From positions 28,774,001-28,838,000 of the forward strand of contig JAFFJZ010000006.1 of assembly GCA_018340375.1 (NCBI GenBank): a stretch of DNA of 64,000 bases, in the 5' to 3' direction. Positions 1-12,120 of this stretch are shown here, piece after piece. Numbering within the stretch: the stretch's first letter is position 1; the number at the start of each line of letters is the position of its first letter. The notes beneath the pieces were generated by a model. That model was not told the origin of the DNA, made no database searches, and saw only the letters and a list, made by a program, of their open reading frames with translations. The translations under genes were made by a program, and so were the position numbers. Origin of the DNA: Gonatopus flavifemur. Taxonomy: Eukaryota > Arthropoda > Insecta > Hymenoptera > Dryinidae.

Positions 1-1112
1 TGTAAATATTCTTTTTCATGGAAAAAGGACAATCTCGAAAAGGGATTTCCTTTCATTCTTTATTTACATCTGCTGTGTTGTACCAAATTACGTCTACGTG
101 GGGCGTAAGAAACGAAACTTGGCGTCGAGTGTACCTAGTATCTCAATAACTTCCCTTTTTTTCTCTAATCAAACTGTTTTCTCATTTTCTTTAGATTATT
201 TGCTATGTTTTTTTGCACTTTTCCTCGCACGTTTAACGAGTACATTTTGATTCTATATGAAGTGCGGCTACCGGTCACAACACCGGCTCACGAGAGATAG
301 GAGAACTTCTGAAAAGGTTACACGGAAGAAGGTAGATTCCCTTTTTCTTTCTCTGCTGCTTATTCTTTTTGTTCTTTTTCTTTCACGGATGGATTTGCCG
401 GTTCTCGAACAATGCGCGAAAAACTCCCGGGACGGAAATATTGAGACCAGCTTTGTCTAAAGTTCAACCGGAGGTACACGGAACTAAATCGATTTCGCAA
501 CACTCCTTTCTACGCTAATGACACGCTCCGTTCCATCGTCTAATTGCCCAAGGAACAACGCCTCACAATTGAATATATTTCTTCGTTCAGGACTTTTACC
601 TTCGAGAGGGTGTAGTACGAGTGTCACATCTTTTCATTATTTGCTTGAAACGATTTGGTTATTTACCATTACTGTTGTCCGATACGTAATGCTACGCGTC
701 CTGTTGTCGACACAACGAGCGTGAATACGCGGTGTTGTTATATTGTTGTACTCTCATGGTTCTTATGGTTATATTAATCATTCCATGGATGTGTTTTGTT
801 CTCTCTTGGTTCTTTTTTTTCTCAAATCGACGAGTCAATGGGAATGATACTCCTCAACGTCAGGCATCGAATTTTCTGTCTGACCTTGATCGATTTTTGC
901 CCTATTAGAAACTTAATACGACAAGGTTTCCAACGGAATTTGACTCTAATACCGAAGACTACAATGTTACCAACTTTTACGTAGCTTATCTTTGGTTTCC
1001 TTAGCATCAGAAATCCCAAAACCTACCCACCAAGTAGTAATTTCCAAGCCATTTTGTTTGGCTTTTTAGATTTCGACTCATCATTTTGGATCCAATATTC
1101 TGCGAATTAGTA
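1..1112. other. No gene seen
   Basis: Short ORFs only, none with recognisable motifs. No inverted-repeat element identified. Confidence 0.6.
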
Positions 1113-2119
1113 CCCAGGTAAAAATTGACTATGGGCGCTAGGTTGCCGCAAGGCTCACCAAGATGGGCCGAGCCTAGGCTACCAGGCATGGCGCAACTCT
1201 GAAATGATAACATCATTTCAGCCTCAGCCCATTTGTTTCCACAATCAAGACCCAACACTGGAAACAGGGTTGTGATAGCATATGCCGTCAATGGCAGACC
1301 ATACAAAAATTTGTTCGCCAAGGATGAGCCAACGCTGTAGCAATCTTGCGGCAGGGTTGCGCCCATCTCATGCCAATGGTCACTTTTATTTTTTATTGTA
1401 ATTGAAAATAAAATGAAAAATCCATTCTATCATTTCGATTGAACGAAATGAATGTCGGAGAATTTCAACATGTAATTTTTCTGATTAGTTTAAACTGATG
1501 AATGACGTAAATCCGGTGGTCCTGGCGTAGAAGTAGGCGGGTCTGGAAACAGATGAAGAATTATTTCTGTCATGGAATCTTCAAAGGAGACTTATATATT
1601 GATTGAATGCTTGGTTCGCCACTCGCAGGAAACAAGCATCACTCTGGTGAGAGTTATTGTAATTTGCTGTTTGAGAAGGAAGTTTCACTCTTAGCCAAGC
1701 TATTACTCAAGTCGAGTCAAGCTAACGCCTAAACTGAGCGAGGCCATCGCCCAAGCTGAGCCAAGCTATTGCCCAAGCTGGACCAAGCTACGACCCATTC
1801 TTGGTGCAACATGAGAATCAATTGTCATTCAGAGTTGCCTAATGCTTGGAGCAGTGTCCCGCCAAGCCCTAGAGAGCCTCTGTTGAAAGCATGCTTTTTC
1901 CTTCAAGCAATATTGGTTGAAGGATGGGCCAAGCGTGGCGCAGCCAATGATCAATGATGGATCAATGAAGTCGATTTATGACTTCCCATATTGGTACAAT
2001 GTTTAGACCATTGTCAACCATCCTTGTCCCTACATAGATTGCCCAGCTTTGGCTGGCAGCCTTGCGTCTAGCTATATTCCGTCGTCAGCATTGGCGGATC
2101 CTGAAGATTTTTATATGGG
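1113..2119 (+). mobile_element. Non-autonomous DNA transposon, CCCAGGTAAAAAT family, copy 1 (1007 bp)
   Basis: The left end CCCAGGTAAAAATTGAC and right end ATTTTTATATGGG form short imperfect terminal inverted repeats. TA flanks both sides (1111-1112 and 2120-2121). An almost identical copy lies inverted at 14,469-15,477. The comparison of the two copies sets both ends exactly. The interior contains degenerate repeats of a CCAAGCT motif (about 1,690-1,800) and only shadow ORFs; there is no transposase. Confidence 0.9.
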
Positions 2120-2344
2120 TACTCGTTATCATGTGAATTAGGATGATTTTTTGTATTTTAGGCCAACTTTCTTGGAGAATTGCTCTTTTCGCTACTTTGA
2201 GGAAAAACCATGCTTCTCGAATGTTGAATACTTTATAAAAATGAAATTCATCAAATTATCCCGTACAGCGCAAGAGTTCCCGCAAACAGCTCCCGTTATC
2301 TTAATCAGTATGTATTCATTATGGTTATTTTCAATTCAAAATGA

Positions 2345-2460
2345 ACAAATAATCCATAAAATCTCATTGACGAATAGGAAAATGAATAGGTTTCAATTCT
2401 GATATTCAATCAGAAATTTCACCCTCCTCAATAGGACTCAATATGCGATTTTTACCTGGG
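2345..2460 (-). mobile_element. CCCAGGTA MITE fragment
   Basis: Carries the family core (TAAAATCTCATTGACGAATA, then GAAAATGAATAGGTTTCAA) and ends in TTTTTACCTGGG. The left end is missing or diverged. Confidence 0.7.
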
Positions 2461-3105
2461 TAATGAATTCTGCGGACACACACACTTTTTTTTTTATTTT
2501 GAATTCATTATTGGTCGCATGAAGGGGACTTTTCAAGAGGTCTTTATGAATTCAAATCGATTCTCTTTGATGTTTTGAAGCCAAATTTGACAATTATTTC
2601 TCACAGTGTTTAATTTTTTTTTTTCTAAACTCCAACGAAAACCTTCAAGATTAGAAGAAAAGCAACAAGGTCCAAGAAGTCGGAATAATTTGATGATGAT
2701 GGTGATGAATGCTGTTATTGTTATTACCATAGCTGGTGGTGCATAGAGTTAGAGAACACCGCTCGTATACGAGTCACCACCTACCTCTAAACGATCGTAT
2801 TAAAAATTCTAATGGGGCCACGAATCTTGAAGTTTCTCACCTAGTTTAACATAACAACGACGTGGCCCCGTGTAGAAAAACCTCATGAGAAATCCTCTTT
2901 CTCATTTCTCTCTTTCTTCCTCCTCATCGTTTTCCTTTATCCTTCTCTCGTTCGTAACCGAAATCATATGTGATGGTAATCGGTGTGGGTTTCGCCGCGG
3001 GCGTCTTTGACAACGAGACTGATGACGGCATATCACTCATCAAGATTTATCGGGACTTAGACTAATTGCCTCTTTTAATAGAAACTCGTGCACGGTGTCG
3101 TCCTC

Positions 3106-3109
<4 letters not shown>

Positions 3110-3140
<31 letters not shown>
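3110..3140 (+). repeat. (CT)n microsatellite
   Basis: Fifteen or so CT units next to a TCC run. Confidence 0.95.
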
Positions 3141-3141
<1 letters not shown>

Positions 3142-3962
3142 GAATCGACAGACTTTCTTTGCTTGCCTAAAAAAATAATTCTCTTCTGTTTTTTCTCTCA
3201 CTCCTTTTCCTCCTGGGAAAGAAAAAAAATCATCAGAAATTTGAAATATTGGGCAAGAGCTCATCTCATTCTCATTCTTTTCCTTGTAAATTGATTGTTG
3301 GAAATCTTTTGTCAAAATCATTCTACCCCGATGATATTATTCCGGAGGAAGGAATTAATATGCGAGAATAGGGAGAAAATTTTGATAATTATAATATGTG
3401 ATTGATTGAGAATTTTTGGAATTTTCAAAGGAAGATTAATAAACGATGAATGAGCGATGGTGATATCAATCAAAGTAAATAATATGATATGTCTGATATC
3501 GGGATATTGAATTCAAAATCAAGCACACTGTTTTCTAAGCCCCGTGTGCCACTTCGTGCTCCGTTCGTACGATTTTCGATGATTCGTATAAAGTCAACGA
3601 CTTCGATTTCTATGACAGCAAAACAGGGACAATCATAATCGAACTTCCCTCACTTTTATGATTATACAATGTTTCATCCATTCGTGCGTTCGATTCCAAT
3701 AATCCAAGGCACGAGCACACGATATTCAAATTATTTTTAAAGAACGTAATTTTTGTATTCTATACCTGGTCCATACGATCAATGATTTACATACTAAAAT
3801 ATGAGAATAAAACGATTACGTTTGCAGAGGTTGATGAACCGAGATAACAGACTGAGTCAATATTTATTCATCGGTTTTCAAATACACAATCATTTGAATT
3901 CGTATCACATTTTTCTCGATGGGATGTGTATAGCACGAGAGTTCTAAAATAGCTCATACCAC

Positions 3963-4267
3963 TCGCAGGAAAAAAATTCGCTGTGATGGAGGAATCTGAT
4001 TTTCCTGGCTAACTCTTGCTAGAGCCGTGAATTTTCTGCTGTGACAGCCCTGCTCGAAGAATCTCATTGAACCGATCGATTCTCATTGATTCCGATGCAA
4101 AAAACCGATTCAAACCCATTCAAAATTGATTCTCAATGAGTTTGAATCAGTTTTCTGCATCGGAATCAATGAGATTCTTTAAGCAGGGAGATAGTTTGCT
4201 GTCACAGCAAGTAGAAACCCAGCAAAATTAGATTTAGCTGCCACAACAAAGTTTTTTTCCCTTCGTG
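3963..4267. mobile_element. Inverted-repeat element interrupted by a foldback MITE
   Basis: Left end GCAGGAAAAAAATTCGCTGTG and right end CACAACAAAGTTTTTTTCCC are imperfect inverted repeats. Inner GCTGTGACAG and GCTGTCACAGC flank the insertion at 4,048-4,188. Confidence 0.6.
4048..4188. mobile_element. CCCTGCTTGAAG foldback MITE (141 bp)
   Basis: Ends CCCTGCTCGAAGAATCTCATT and its complement. The two arms (TTGATTCCGATGCA...) pair over most of the element. Related copies lie at 14,309-14,449 and 63,080-63,142. Confidence 0.85.
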
Positions 4268-7200
4268 CATACACCGGGTGAATTTCATCATTAAAAAGTA
4301 TTACTTCTCACATCACACTAGTAAAAATTACTGGTATTTTTCATCAATTTGCAACCTCATGTCAAATATATTATACCCATTTAATGACAAACCCCAGTAA
4401 TTTTTGATGACAGAATTTCTCTCAAAACTTTGATCGATATTTTATACAAAATCTACAAAAATTGAGTGATTCTTCTATAAGAAAGAATCGTTATTGCTCA
4501 GGACTAATCGAAATTCATTGTCCAAAAGAAACCTCGAATTTCTTGAGAAGTTTTCTGAAAGTGCATAATAGCTTCAGGACCCAATTTAATTGAGCTGTCG
4601 CATTATCTCTCATTGATGGAATTACATTGATCTATTCGGAAATTTCCCAGCTGTCAGTGCTTATCTGATGATTTGAAGAATCCGGAATGTCATTGATATT
4701 TTTGAAAACACTTGAACGATAAATATACTTTACGAACAAGAATTTAAATAGATTATCTTACAAAGAAAACGCAAACCTTCATTTGGAAAAAATGATAAAT
4801 AAATCAATTCAAATTCCATCATTCAGACATAACAATATCACCCTTCTGTAACAAATGCAAACAATTCCCAACAAATATCATGGGCAGAATTGACACGACG
4901 CGACAGTGTTATTCTTCAAATAATTGATTTGAATAAAATATCGAAAAAATTCCATGAAATTTCAATATCCCCAGACCATGTCGTTAACCGAAAGATCAAG
5001 AATGAGGAGAGATATTTTAAAATTGAAAAGAAGAAAAAGGAGGAGAATGAGGAAAAAAGAAGAAGAAGAAGAAGAAGAAGTCTGTCAATTCTACGTGTGA
5101 GGGCTTCTCGTGTATGCGAACTATGCAACAGAAGTGTGCAGGGTATATGAACATAATTCAGTTGGTTATATTATAAGGAACAACGTGAAGGTTTTTGGGA
5201 CGAGAGAGGAGAGAGCTTCAAGGACCAGCCAAGGAAAAAGAGAGAGTCTTATGGCGAAGGCTCCGCGCGTCGTGCGCCCCCAGAGGTCAGGGGGCCCTCT
5301 GTTCCAATTTTGTGCCCAATAAGACTAATTCCCACAAAGGCAGCCGCCTTTTTCGAATATCCGGCCCACACCTCGACTCGTCGCGACTTAAGAAACATAT
5401 CGTCAAGTTTCATGTGAATTATATGCGACTTCGGAGCATCGAACGGTTCATTTCTCTTTCAAATAGCTCGTTTTTTGCGCTCGAGTGCGTGTCATGAACT
5501 ATAATCGAAGAGATGGAACATATTTCCTTCCTAACCGGATAATCGAGACGTATTAGAATAAGAGGAAACTTATAAACGTGCACGTGTCCATTAAACGCCA
5601 CGTCACACTCGATTTTCAATAATGAGACAAGACAATTTATTAACGACTAAAATACTATAGTTTCACGGAACCTTTGGTTTGGCATTTCTTTTATCTTAGA
5701 TACTTTTGATGAATATTCAAGGAGATTGTGAAATAATCTTATAACTATGACTTATAATAAAATGAATTCTCATTGACGAATGGGAAAATGAATAGGTTTC
5801 ATTCGTGATAGGATTCAATAAAATATTTCTACCTGGGTGCTATAATGTACATTAAATTTAACGTTGAGTGCGTATGGAACTCAATTAATGGACGTATTCG
5901 AAAACCACCTGCAAGTGAAAATATGAAAATTAATGCAGAAACTTTTAAAAGTGATAGCAAACAATTCCTTCCTTCTCGAAACTACCTTGAAAACTTTCTT
6001 TTATTTCTTTGTTCTTCCATTTGGAGGACTTCGTTGAAATTCGAAACCAATTTCGAGGCGTCAAAAACAAACAAAACAAAACAATACCTCCAACAAGAGG
6101 AACAAACAATTAAGATCCTCCCCACATCTTCGGTTGTTCTAAACTGTTTGAAAACACACCCACGCACAATAGATATTTATTTCGTATACAGGATAGATGA
6201 TTTTTGGTTACGTTTATCCTTGAGGATGAACAACGGACGTAAGATACCCATCTTTAATAATTTACGAGGACACAAAGTAACGCGTTAAACCACAATGAAA
6301 CGGGATAAGAAAGAGAAGAAGGATTTCGCATAATAATATTTTTTTCCTCTCATAGTTATTGTGGATTATCAGTCGAGTTGAGGACTAATGTTATGCAAAA
6401 GACGTATTCAAGCGCTCTCAATAAGAGATAATCAGTGGAGAGATATTAGGGAGAAACATTTGGAAGTCTAACGAGGGCCCCCCTTCGAGAATTTTCGAAA
6501 GACACACGAGGTTTCAATGTCCGAAACACCGGGCGGCCTACAGTTTTTGAGGAACCTGAAACAGAAGAATCTATTGAATATAAGAGAAGCCCCTGATCAT
6601 TTGTGTTTGATGTTATTAGATTTGTTAATGAATCTTCGGTAAAAGGAATCCTCTTTATTTATTGTTTTCGTGTCGTGGAAGGAAAACAACCGTTATATTT
6701 GCATTGAAATTTTGATTGAACACGAGAAGCCCTCACACGTAGAATCGACAAACGCTGCTTTCTTTTCTTCTCCTCTTTCAAAAATTCTTTCTGGATATGT
6801 TATGTTCTTGCGAAGAGAAAGGACGAGGAGAGGTTCGAAGCATACTGCAGGAGCAATTGGATGCTTGATCGATAGATCCTTGAAGTTGGATGGACGACCA
6901 TCTGGCGGGACTTGGAGTTGCTGCTACTCGTATACCCTCGAGATCAATCGACGAACAAAGCGACAGGTCCTTTGGGAGCGATATGTCGATCGATAAAGCG
7001 GTGGATGACTACCAGCAAATCCATTTGTCATCCGCCAGTTCATTCAACGATTTATGAATTTATCAATTTGGAAATATTTTTCAATATTATCCAGGGTGTA
7101 TCAGAGTTCACGGTGTATTGGATTTTTCACTTGCTTCATGTTTATTTTCATCTCGAATAACCAATGAGTCGAAGATGAAAGTGGAATGATGTTGATTTTT

Positions 7201-8665
7201 TGTATGATAAACTTTGGATTCTCAATAATTTATTGATTGATGAATCCTGGGCTTATGTTTAGGACTTCATACAACATATCATCCGAACGTAAATACCGGT
7301 GATTTCCCATGGATGAAAGGTAACACGGGCCGAAACTGGCTCAGTACTGCTGTCAGAATTGCCAGTACTGACAAATCCGAAGCTACCAAAGCTATCAAAA
7401 CTGGCAAGAAGTCGACATGATAACATCATTTCACATAAGAGCCTGTATAACATTCACAACCGTGTCAGTACTGTTCTTTCGAATTCTGGCATTCCAACCT
7501 TGTCCAAAAAAAGGTATCGATTTAATACCGGACAAAGACTATCTGAACCCTGAAATCAATACCGTTTGAAATTCATCGGAATACTTCGTGCCAATATTGA
7601 AGAATAATAATGATCCTGGGATCGAAACAATTGTCTCCGCCAAAGGTTGGCAAATAAAGGTTGGACCCTGACAGTACCAAACCATTTTTCGACTTTGGCA
7701 AACTCCACATGGGTTATTTAGCTTCCTGATCTGATCCTTCTTATTTAAAATTTGAAAATCCGCGCTCAACATTTGATCGACTTCAAAAAGAAGGTGCAAG
7801 AGGTAAAAGCATTGCCTGCAAAAGTACAGCATATCTCTGTCAGAGAAATAATAAAACAGTTGGAGAAAAAAGAGAAGCATAATTTTGTTTCCCGAGAGAA
7901 AAGTATCCGAGGATCAAAGATCGCGTCACATATTTCGCATAGGGCGTAAGTTACGCGTAAAGTAACGTTCACGTCCGCTGTACGTATTTCATGAGAAGGT
8001 TAAGTTGCTACCGCTACGTAGCAACCATTTGAGGGATGAAAGAAAAAGAAGCAGAAGCAACAGAAAAGTTGTTCGCCATTCACTACTCTTCTTTAGTTGC
8101 TGTTGCATCGTTGCGGCTTCACATCGGCGACCTTCTTTTCTCTGTACAATACTGGCGCCACACATCAGTCGGTTGCTCGGTGCTTTACACGATTGCAAAG
8201 CACCTTCTTCGCATAAAACATAGTCAACCGTTGAATATTTTTCTCTTTTTCCCTGCTCCGACTACCTCCAAGCGATAAACTCCTCTGACCAAGAGCCTTT
8301 GACTTTGATCGTAATTCGTTCGTTCGACGAAGGATCGTTGATTGCTTCTCTACGTAACACCTCTGCGTACAATTTCTTTCATTTCCACGCTAAATATAAA
8401 TTAGATTCGTTATAAATATGGAGCAACAAATCTTGCCAACTGCATCTTGAAAATTATCTGATGTACATTATGTTTTTGTTCTTTATTTTCTTTATGGCGA
8501 ACTTGGTGTTTTGTGGGGCGTTAATCTATGGAGTTCCCGTGATAAAATGATGGTAATTGAAAATTGTGGCTTTGAGTTTTTTTTTTGAGGAGGAAGAGAA
8601 ATGCAAGCATAAAATGTGGGGATTGTATTTCATCGGTTAGAGTAGGGAGAGGGGAAAAGATATTG
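4268..8665. other. No gene seen
   Basis: AT-rich, with an AAG-rich run at 5,020-5,081 and a MITE fragment at 5,757-5,837. ORFs up to 147 codons lack family motifs or a consistent exon structure. Confidence 0.6.
5757..5837 (-). mobile_element. CCCAGGTA MITE fragment
   Basis: Core TCTCATTGACGAATGGGAAA and terminal TATTTCTACCTGGG; the other terminus is absent. Confidence 0.75.
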
Positions 8666-8795
8666 CCCAGGTGGAAATATTCTATTAAATCCTATTACGA
8701 ATGGTGAAATTTCTGATTGAATATTATTGAATTCCATTGAAACCTTTTCATTTTCTCATTCATCAATGAGATTTCATAGATTATTCGTAACAGGG
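8666..8795 (+). mobile_element. CCCAGGTA MITE (130 bp)
   Basis: Starts CCCAGGTGGAAATATTCTAT and ends TTCGTAACAGGG. Flanking dinucleotides differ (TG, AA), so the duplication is lost or absent. Confidence 0.8.
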
Positions 8796-9442
8796 AAGTT
8801 TAAACGTGAAGCTCAATCTGGAAAGATTGAATTCTTATTTCCTAGGAAGTTGTATCGAATTCTACATCTTTTATGCAAAGTCGGGTTGAATGTGGCTGCA
8901 TCTTACTTGACTGAAACTTGACTGAATTTCAGTTGGAACAGGGATAGTTCTGGCATCTTAAAATTAGACGCTTTCATGTAAATTTTTAATACCAGAATCT
9001 ATAACGTACGGATAGAATGTCGTAGTTCCCAAGAGACTTGTTAGTAGTATGTTGCAATCATTATTTGAAGTCCTCTCAACTGTAACCGATCGAAACGTAT
9101 CTTTTGCATGATGTGTCACTCAGCATTCAATGAGAATCCCAACGTTTGCGAATCAGGTATGCTACTGTGATTAATGGTTTACCATAAGTTTTCGACATCG
9201 TCCCCAAGGAGTTCCATACGAACCACAGGAAAGAAGCAGGAAGGAATTTTCTTTCTAGGCTCAAGACTCTACTTTCAAACGAATGCCTATGAACAATTAT
9301 AACATTGATTTGAAATTGTAATATCTCGAATGAAATCTACACTGTAAGAAATTTGTGGTGTTAGAAAAAGTCAGATAAATAGTGTTTTTCGAACACCATA
9401 TGGTATCAACTTCACATCCTGAAGTGTCATTCTATCACCCAA

Positions 9443-9842
9443 CCCCCGTTATGCGATCAATAATGAATCTCGATATTAATTCCCAGATAACAATTTTGAG
9501 GAATTCTTCCGGAACATTCTAAAAGATATCTTGAAGAATTCTAAAAGATGTCTTATGAAACACCTAAAGACATCTTTAAGATATCTTACGGAAGATATCT
9601 TTAAGAATTCTAAAAGATACCTTCAGAAAACTTCAAGAAATCTCGCATGAAGACTTCCAAAAGATATCTTTTGGTGTTTCATAAGACATCTTTTCGAATT
9701 CTTTAAGATATATTTCAGAATGATCCAAAAGAGTGATCCAAAATTGTTATGTGGGTTCCTTCTGAACATTAACTTGTTCTTTAAGAATTCATTTTGAATT
9801 CAAAACATTCATAATTAATACATATTGATTAGCATAACGGGA
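9443..9842. mobile_element. CCCGTTATG inverted-repeat element (nested)
   Basis: Ends CCCCCGTTATGCGATCAATA and (complement) CTCCCGTTATGCTAATCAATA. Relatives occur at 2,290-2,345 (fragment) and as inner arms at 20,823-21,015. It is interrupted by 9,482-9,755. Confidence 0.7.
9482..9755. mobile_element. CCCAGATAACAATTTTG MITE with AAGATATCTT ladder (274 bp, nested)
   Basis: TIRs CCCAGATAACAATTTTG and CAAAATTGTTATGTGGG, TT directly outside both ends. The interior is a degenerate series of AAGATATCTT and AAGAATTCT units, mostly self-complementary. Confidence 0.8.
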
Positions 9843-9883
9843 GCTCGTGTGCAGTTTGGGCACCTTTTAGAGTTATTTTGATG

Positions 9884-10011
9884 CCCTGTTACCAAGAATC
9901 TATAAAATCTCATTGACGAATTGGAAAATGAATAGGTTTCAATGAAATTCAATGATACTCGATCATAAATTCCACCATTCGTAACAAAATTTAATAGAAT
10001 ATTTCGCGTGG
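9884..10011 (-). mobile_element. CCCAGGTA MITE (nested, 128 bp)
   Basis: Starts CCCTGTTACCAAGAATC and ends AATATTTCGCGTGG (degenerate). TG lies outside both ends. Confidence 0.75.
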
Positions 10012-10172
10012 TGTTAATTCGGCGTTATTACTGACACCGTTTTGACATCACTTTTTTTACAGTGTATAGATCTACTGATATACAAAATATACAGAAAATA
10101 TGAATAATATTCTATGATTTCTTTAAATTAGTTTATGATTTGAGTCTGTCCTCGGAATATCCATAAGAGCTG

Positions 10173-10292
10173 CCCAGGTAGAAATATTCTATTGAATCCT
10201 ATTAAGAATCGTGAAATTTCTGATTAAATATCATTGAAACCCATTCGTTTCCCCATTGGTCAATGAGATTTTATAGATTAATTGTAACAGGG
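10173..10292 (+). mobile_element. CCCAGGTA MITE, intact (120 bp)
   Basis: CCCAGGTAGAAATATTCTAT at the left, TAATTGTAACAGGG at the right, TG duplicated outside (10,171-72 and 10,293-94). This is the best-preserved copy of the family in the window. Confidence 0.9.
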
Positions 10293-10944
10293 TGTGAAAT
10301 ATTGTGTTTTCCATTCATTGCAATTGAAGAATCCGTATATTAAATATCAATTCGATTGTGGTTTGAGGTAAAGAGAAGATTGAAAATCCAACTGTAGGAC
10401 ATCAAATTTGTTCCTGATTCCAAGCGATTACCGCATTCTACACGGAGAGGATATTATATTCAAAATTACTGTAAGAACATTCGAACGAGGGACCAAACTA
10501 ACCACGTAATCGAGAAATCGTATCATCTTAGTTCAATTTACTAAGCAAAATTTCGAAACAAGCGTCAATCTTAACATTAACGGACACAATCATGGTATTT
10601 TATAGCTATTTTCACATTCCTTTTCATCTTCCCGCGGTATGGTCTGTGGTTACAATTTTTTCATAGTAATTTGTAACACAATATTTTCTCCGTGTACTGA
10701 TATTAATTTCCTAATATTCCCAAATTCAAATTTCAGGATGAAACCGTTATCAACGGTGCGCAGAGAAAAATAAAGGAGTACATTTCACTCCATCATACAA
10801 TTAGTAAAAATTTTTTAATAGCTCCTACGATATTTTCATTATGGTTTCCCGATGAGAACAGTTGTCAAAATGATGAAAGGCAAGAAATCACATTATAGAT
10901 TTTGATAGATCTTGGATTTCCTTAGTAAAAATCATTCCAAGGGT

Positions 10945-11175
10945 GCTCTCTAAATCTGGAAGAGTGAAAAATCACTCGTTTCGAGTGGACTCCCACTCTT
11001 TTATACTAAAAAATTCACTCTAGAATTGGAGTGGCAGACAGCTTATAACTTCAAACCTTAGATTATCACTCTAAAAGAGTGGAAATTTCCCTCAAAATTT
11101 CGACACGCTCACTTTCGGCTGGCTAAGGAGTGAAATACCACTCAAAAAATTTTAGAATATGTCTTTGGCACAAGA
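10945..11175. mobile_element. CACTC-rich repeat element
   Basis: Shares with 62,970-63,215 the blocks TTCACTCTAGAATTG, GGCTGGCTAAGGAGTGAAAT and several CACTC/GAGTG inverted units. The termini are not sharply defined. Confidence 0.6.
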
Positions 11176-11785
11176 GTGGGCTTCAGTACTGCCAGAGTAG
11201 GAACTCGAATGTTTTCTATTAGGATTCAAGGAGGGTTACGATATTATTTTCTGCCAAATTATTGAACTAACATTTCATTCACGATTGGTCCACAATGTAT
11301 GCTTTCTGTTCGTCAGTGTTACAAGCGTTCCATTGATAAACGATGGCGAGATGAATATTCAAACGGAATGATGAAGATATTTGATATTTCTATAACATCG
11401 AATCCAGAATAATAGATGTAAATTCGCTGAATCCGGAACGAGATTTCATTCCCCCGTTGTTGGAAGGTACATAAACGTTTGTTCTCTCCCCTTACATCGC
11501 GAACTCATTGATCCTCAGTTACTCCCGCTCAAGATATTTTTATGTATTCGCATGTATAATACATGTGCAAAGCAGCACGCATACAGTTAACGCAGGATGT
11601 ATAATGTTTCTGATGCAATATATCGCTGGCACGTCCCCGGATTTCAGAATGGGCCAGAAAGGCTCTCGCGTCACACTCTGCGAGTGCTGCCGCGAGTTAT
11701 TTAAATAAAGCCCTTTGTCGGGCGTCTTGAGCCCATTACCGAAGTACCTTTATAGCCACGCGTGTACGCCGATATGGTGGATTAC

Positions 11786-11840
11786 CGGTGGTAGTGGAGG
11801 TGGTGGTAGCGGCGGCGGCGGTGGTGGTGGTGGTGGTGGT
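11786..11840 (+). repeat. (GGT/GGC)n trinucleotide repeat
   Basis: GGT, GGC and AGT units. It would read as poly-Gly or poly-His but sits in no recognisable gene. Confidence 0.9.
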
Positions 11841-12095
11841 GAGTCTTTTTCTCTGTTGCCTTTCCTTCTTCCTCTCTCTCCCATTTCTGTACACGCGTGT
11901 TCGCGTTTGACCGAACCGCAAAACTCCTTCCTCTTTTTTTTCCTTTCTTTTTCTCTTTCTCTCTTTGTCTCGACCCTTTAACCGGTATGGTTAAAGTCGC
12001 CCTTAAGGTTTTCGTATACCACTTGGTCACGCGTTTGCACGGTGGCGGTGCTACTTATGAAAGACTTCTTTCCTCTCGCATTATAGGTATATGAA

Positions 12096-12120
12096 GAACA
12101 ACAACAACAACAACACCAAC
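12096..12120 (+). repeat. (ACA)n trinucleotide repeat
   Basis: Eight near-perfect units. Confidence 0.9.

Larger units (their letters stand above)
2120..3962. other. No gene; MITE fragment and CT repeat
   Basis: Holds a MITE fragment (2,345-2,460) and a CT microsatellite (3,110-3,140). 2,940-3,080 is non-repetitive, slightly GC-richer DNA. Confidence 0.6.
9340..10064. mobile_element. CACTGT-ended element with TA duplication, carrying nested elements (725 bp)
   Basis: CACTGTAAGAAAT at the left end, TTTTTTTACAGTG at the right end, with TA directly outside each. TA duplication is typical of Tc1/mariner-like elements. Inside are at least three further elements: 9,443-9,842, which holds 9,482-9,755, and 9,884-10,011. 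Confidence 0.8.

Noticed and set aside
1007..1366. 119-codon minus ORF repeated at 15224-15652
   Set aside because: Both lie largely in copies of the same 1.0 kb transposon. The frames run out of the element into unrelated flanks and show no domain.
1769..1957. 62-codon ORF with an almost identical partner at 14631-14819
   Set aside because: Duplicated because the transposon is duplicated; short, no known domain, and similarity reflects element age rather than coding constraint.
1113..2119. piggyBac membership because of CCC...GGG ends
   Set aside because: No TTAA flanks; the flanking dinucleotides are TA or AT.
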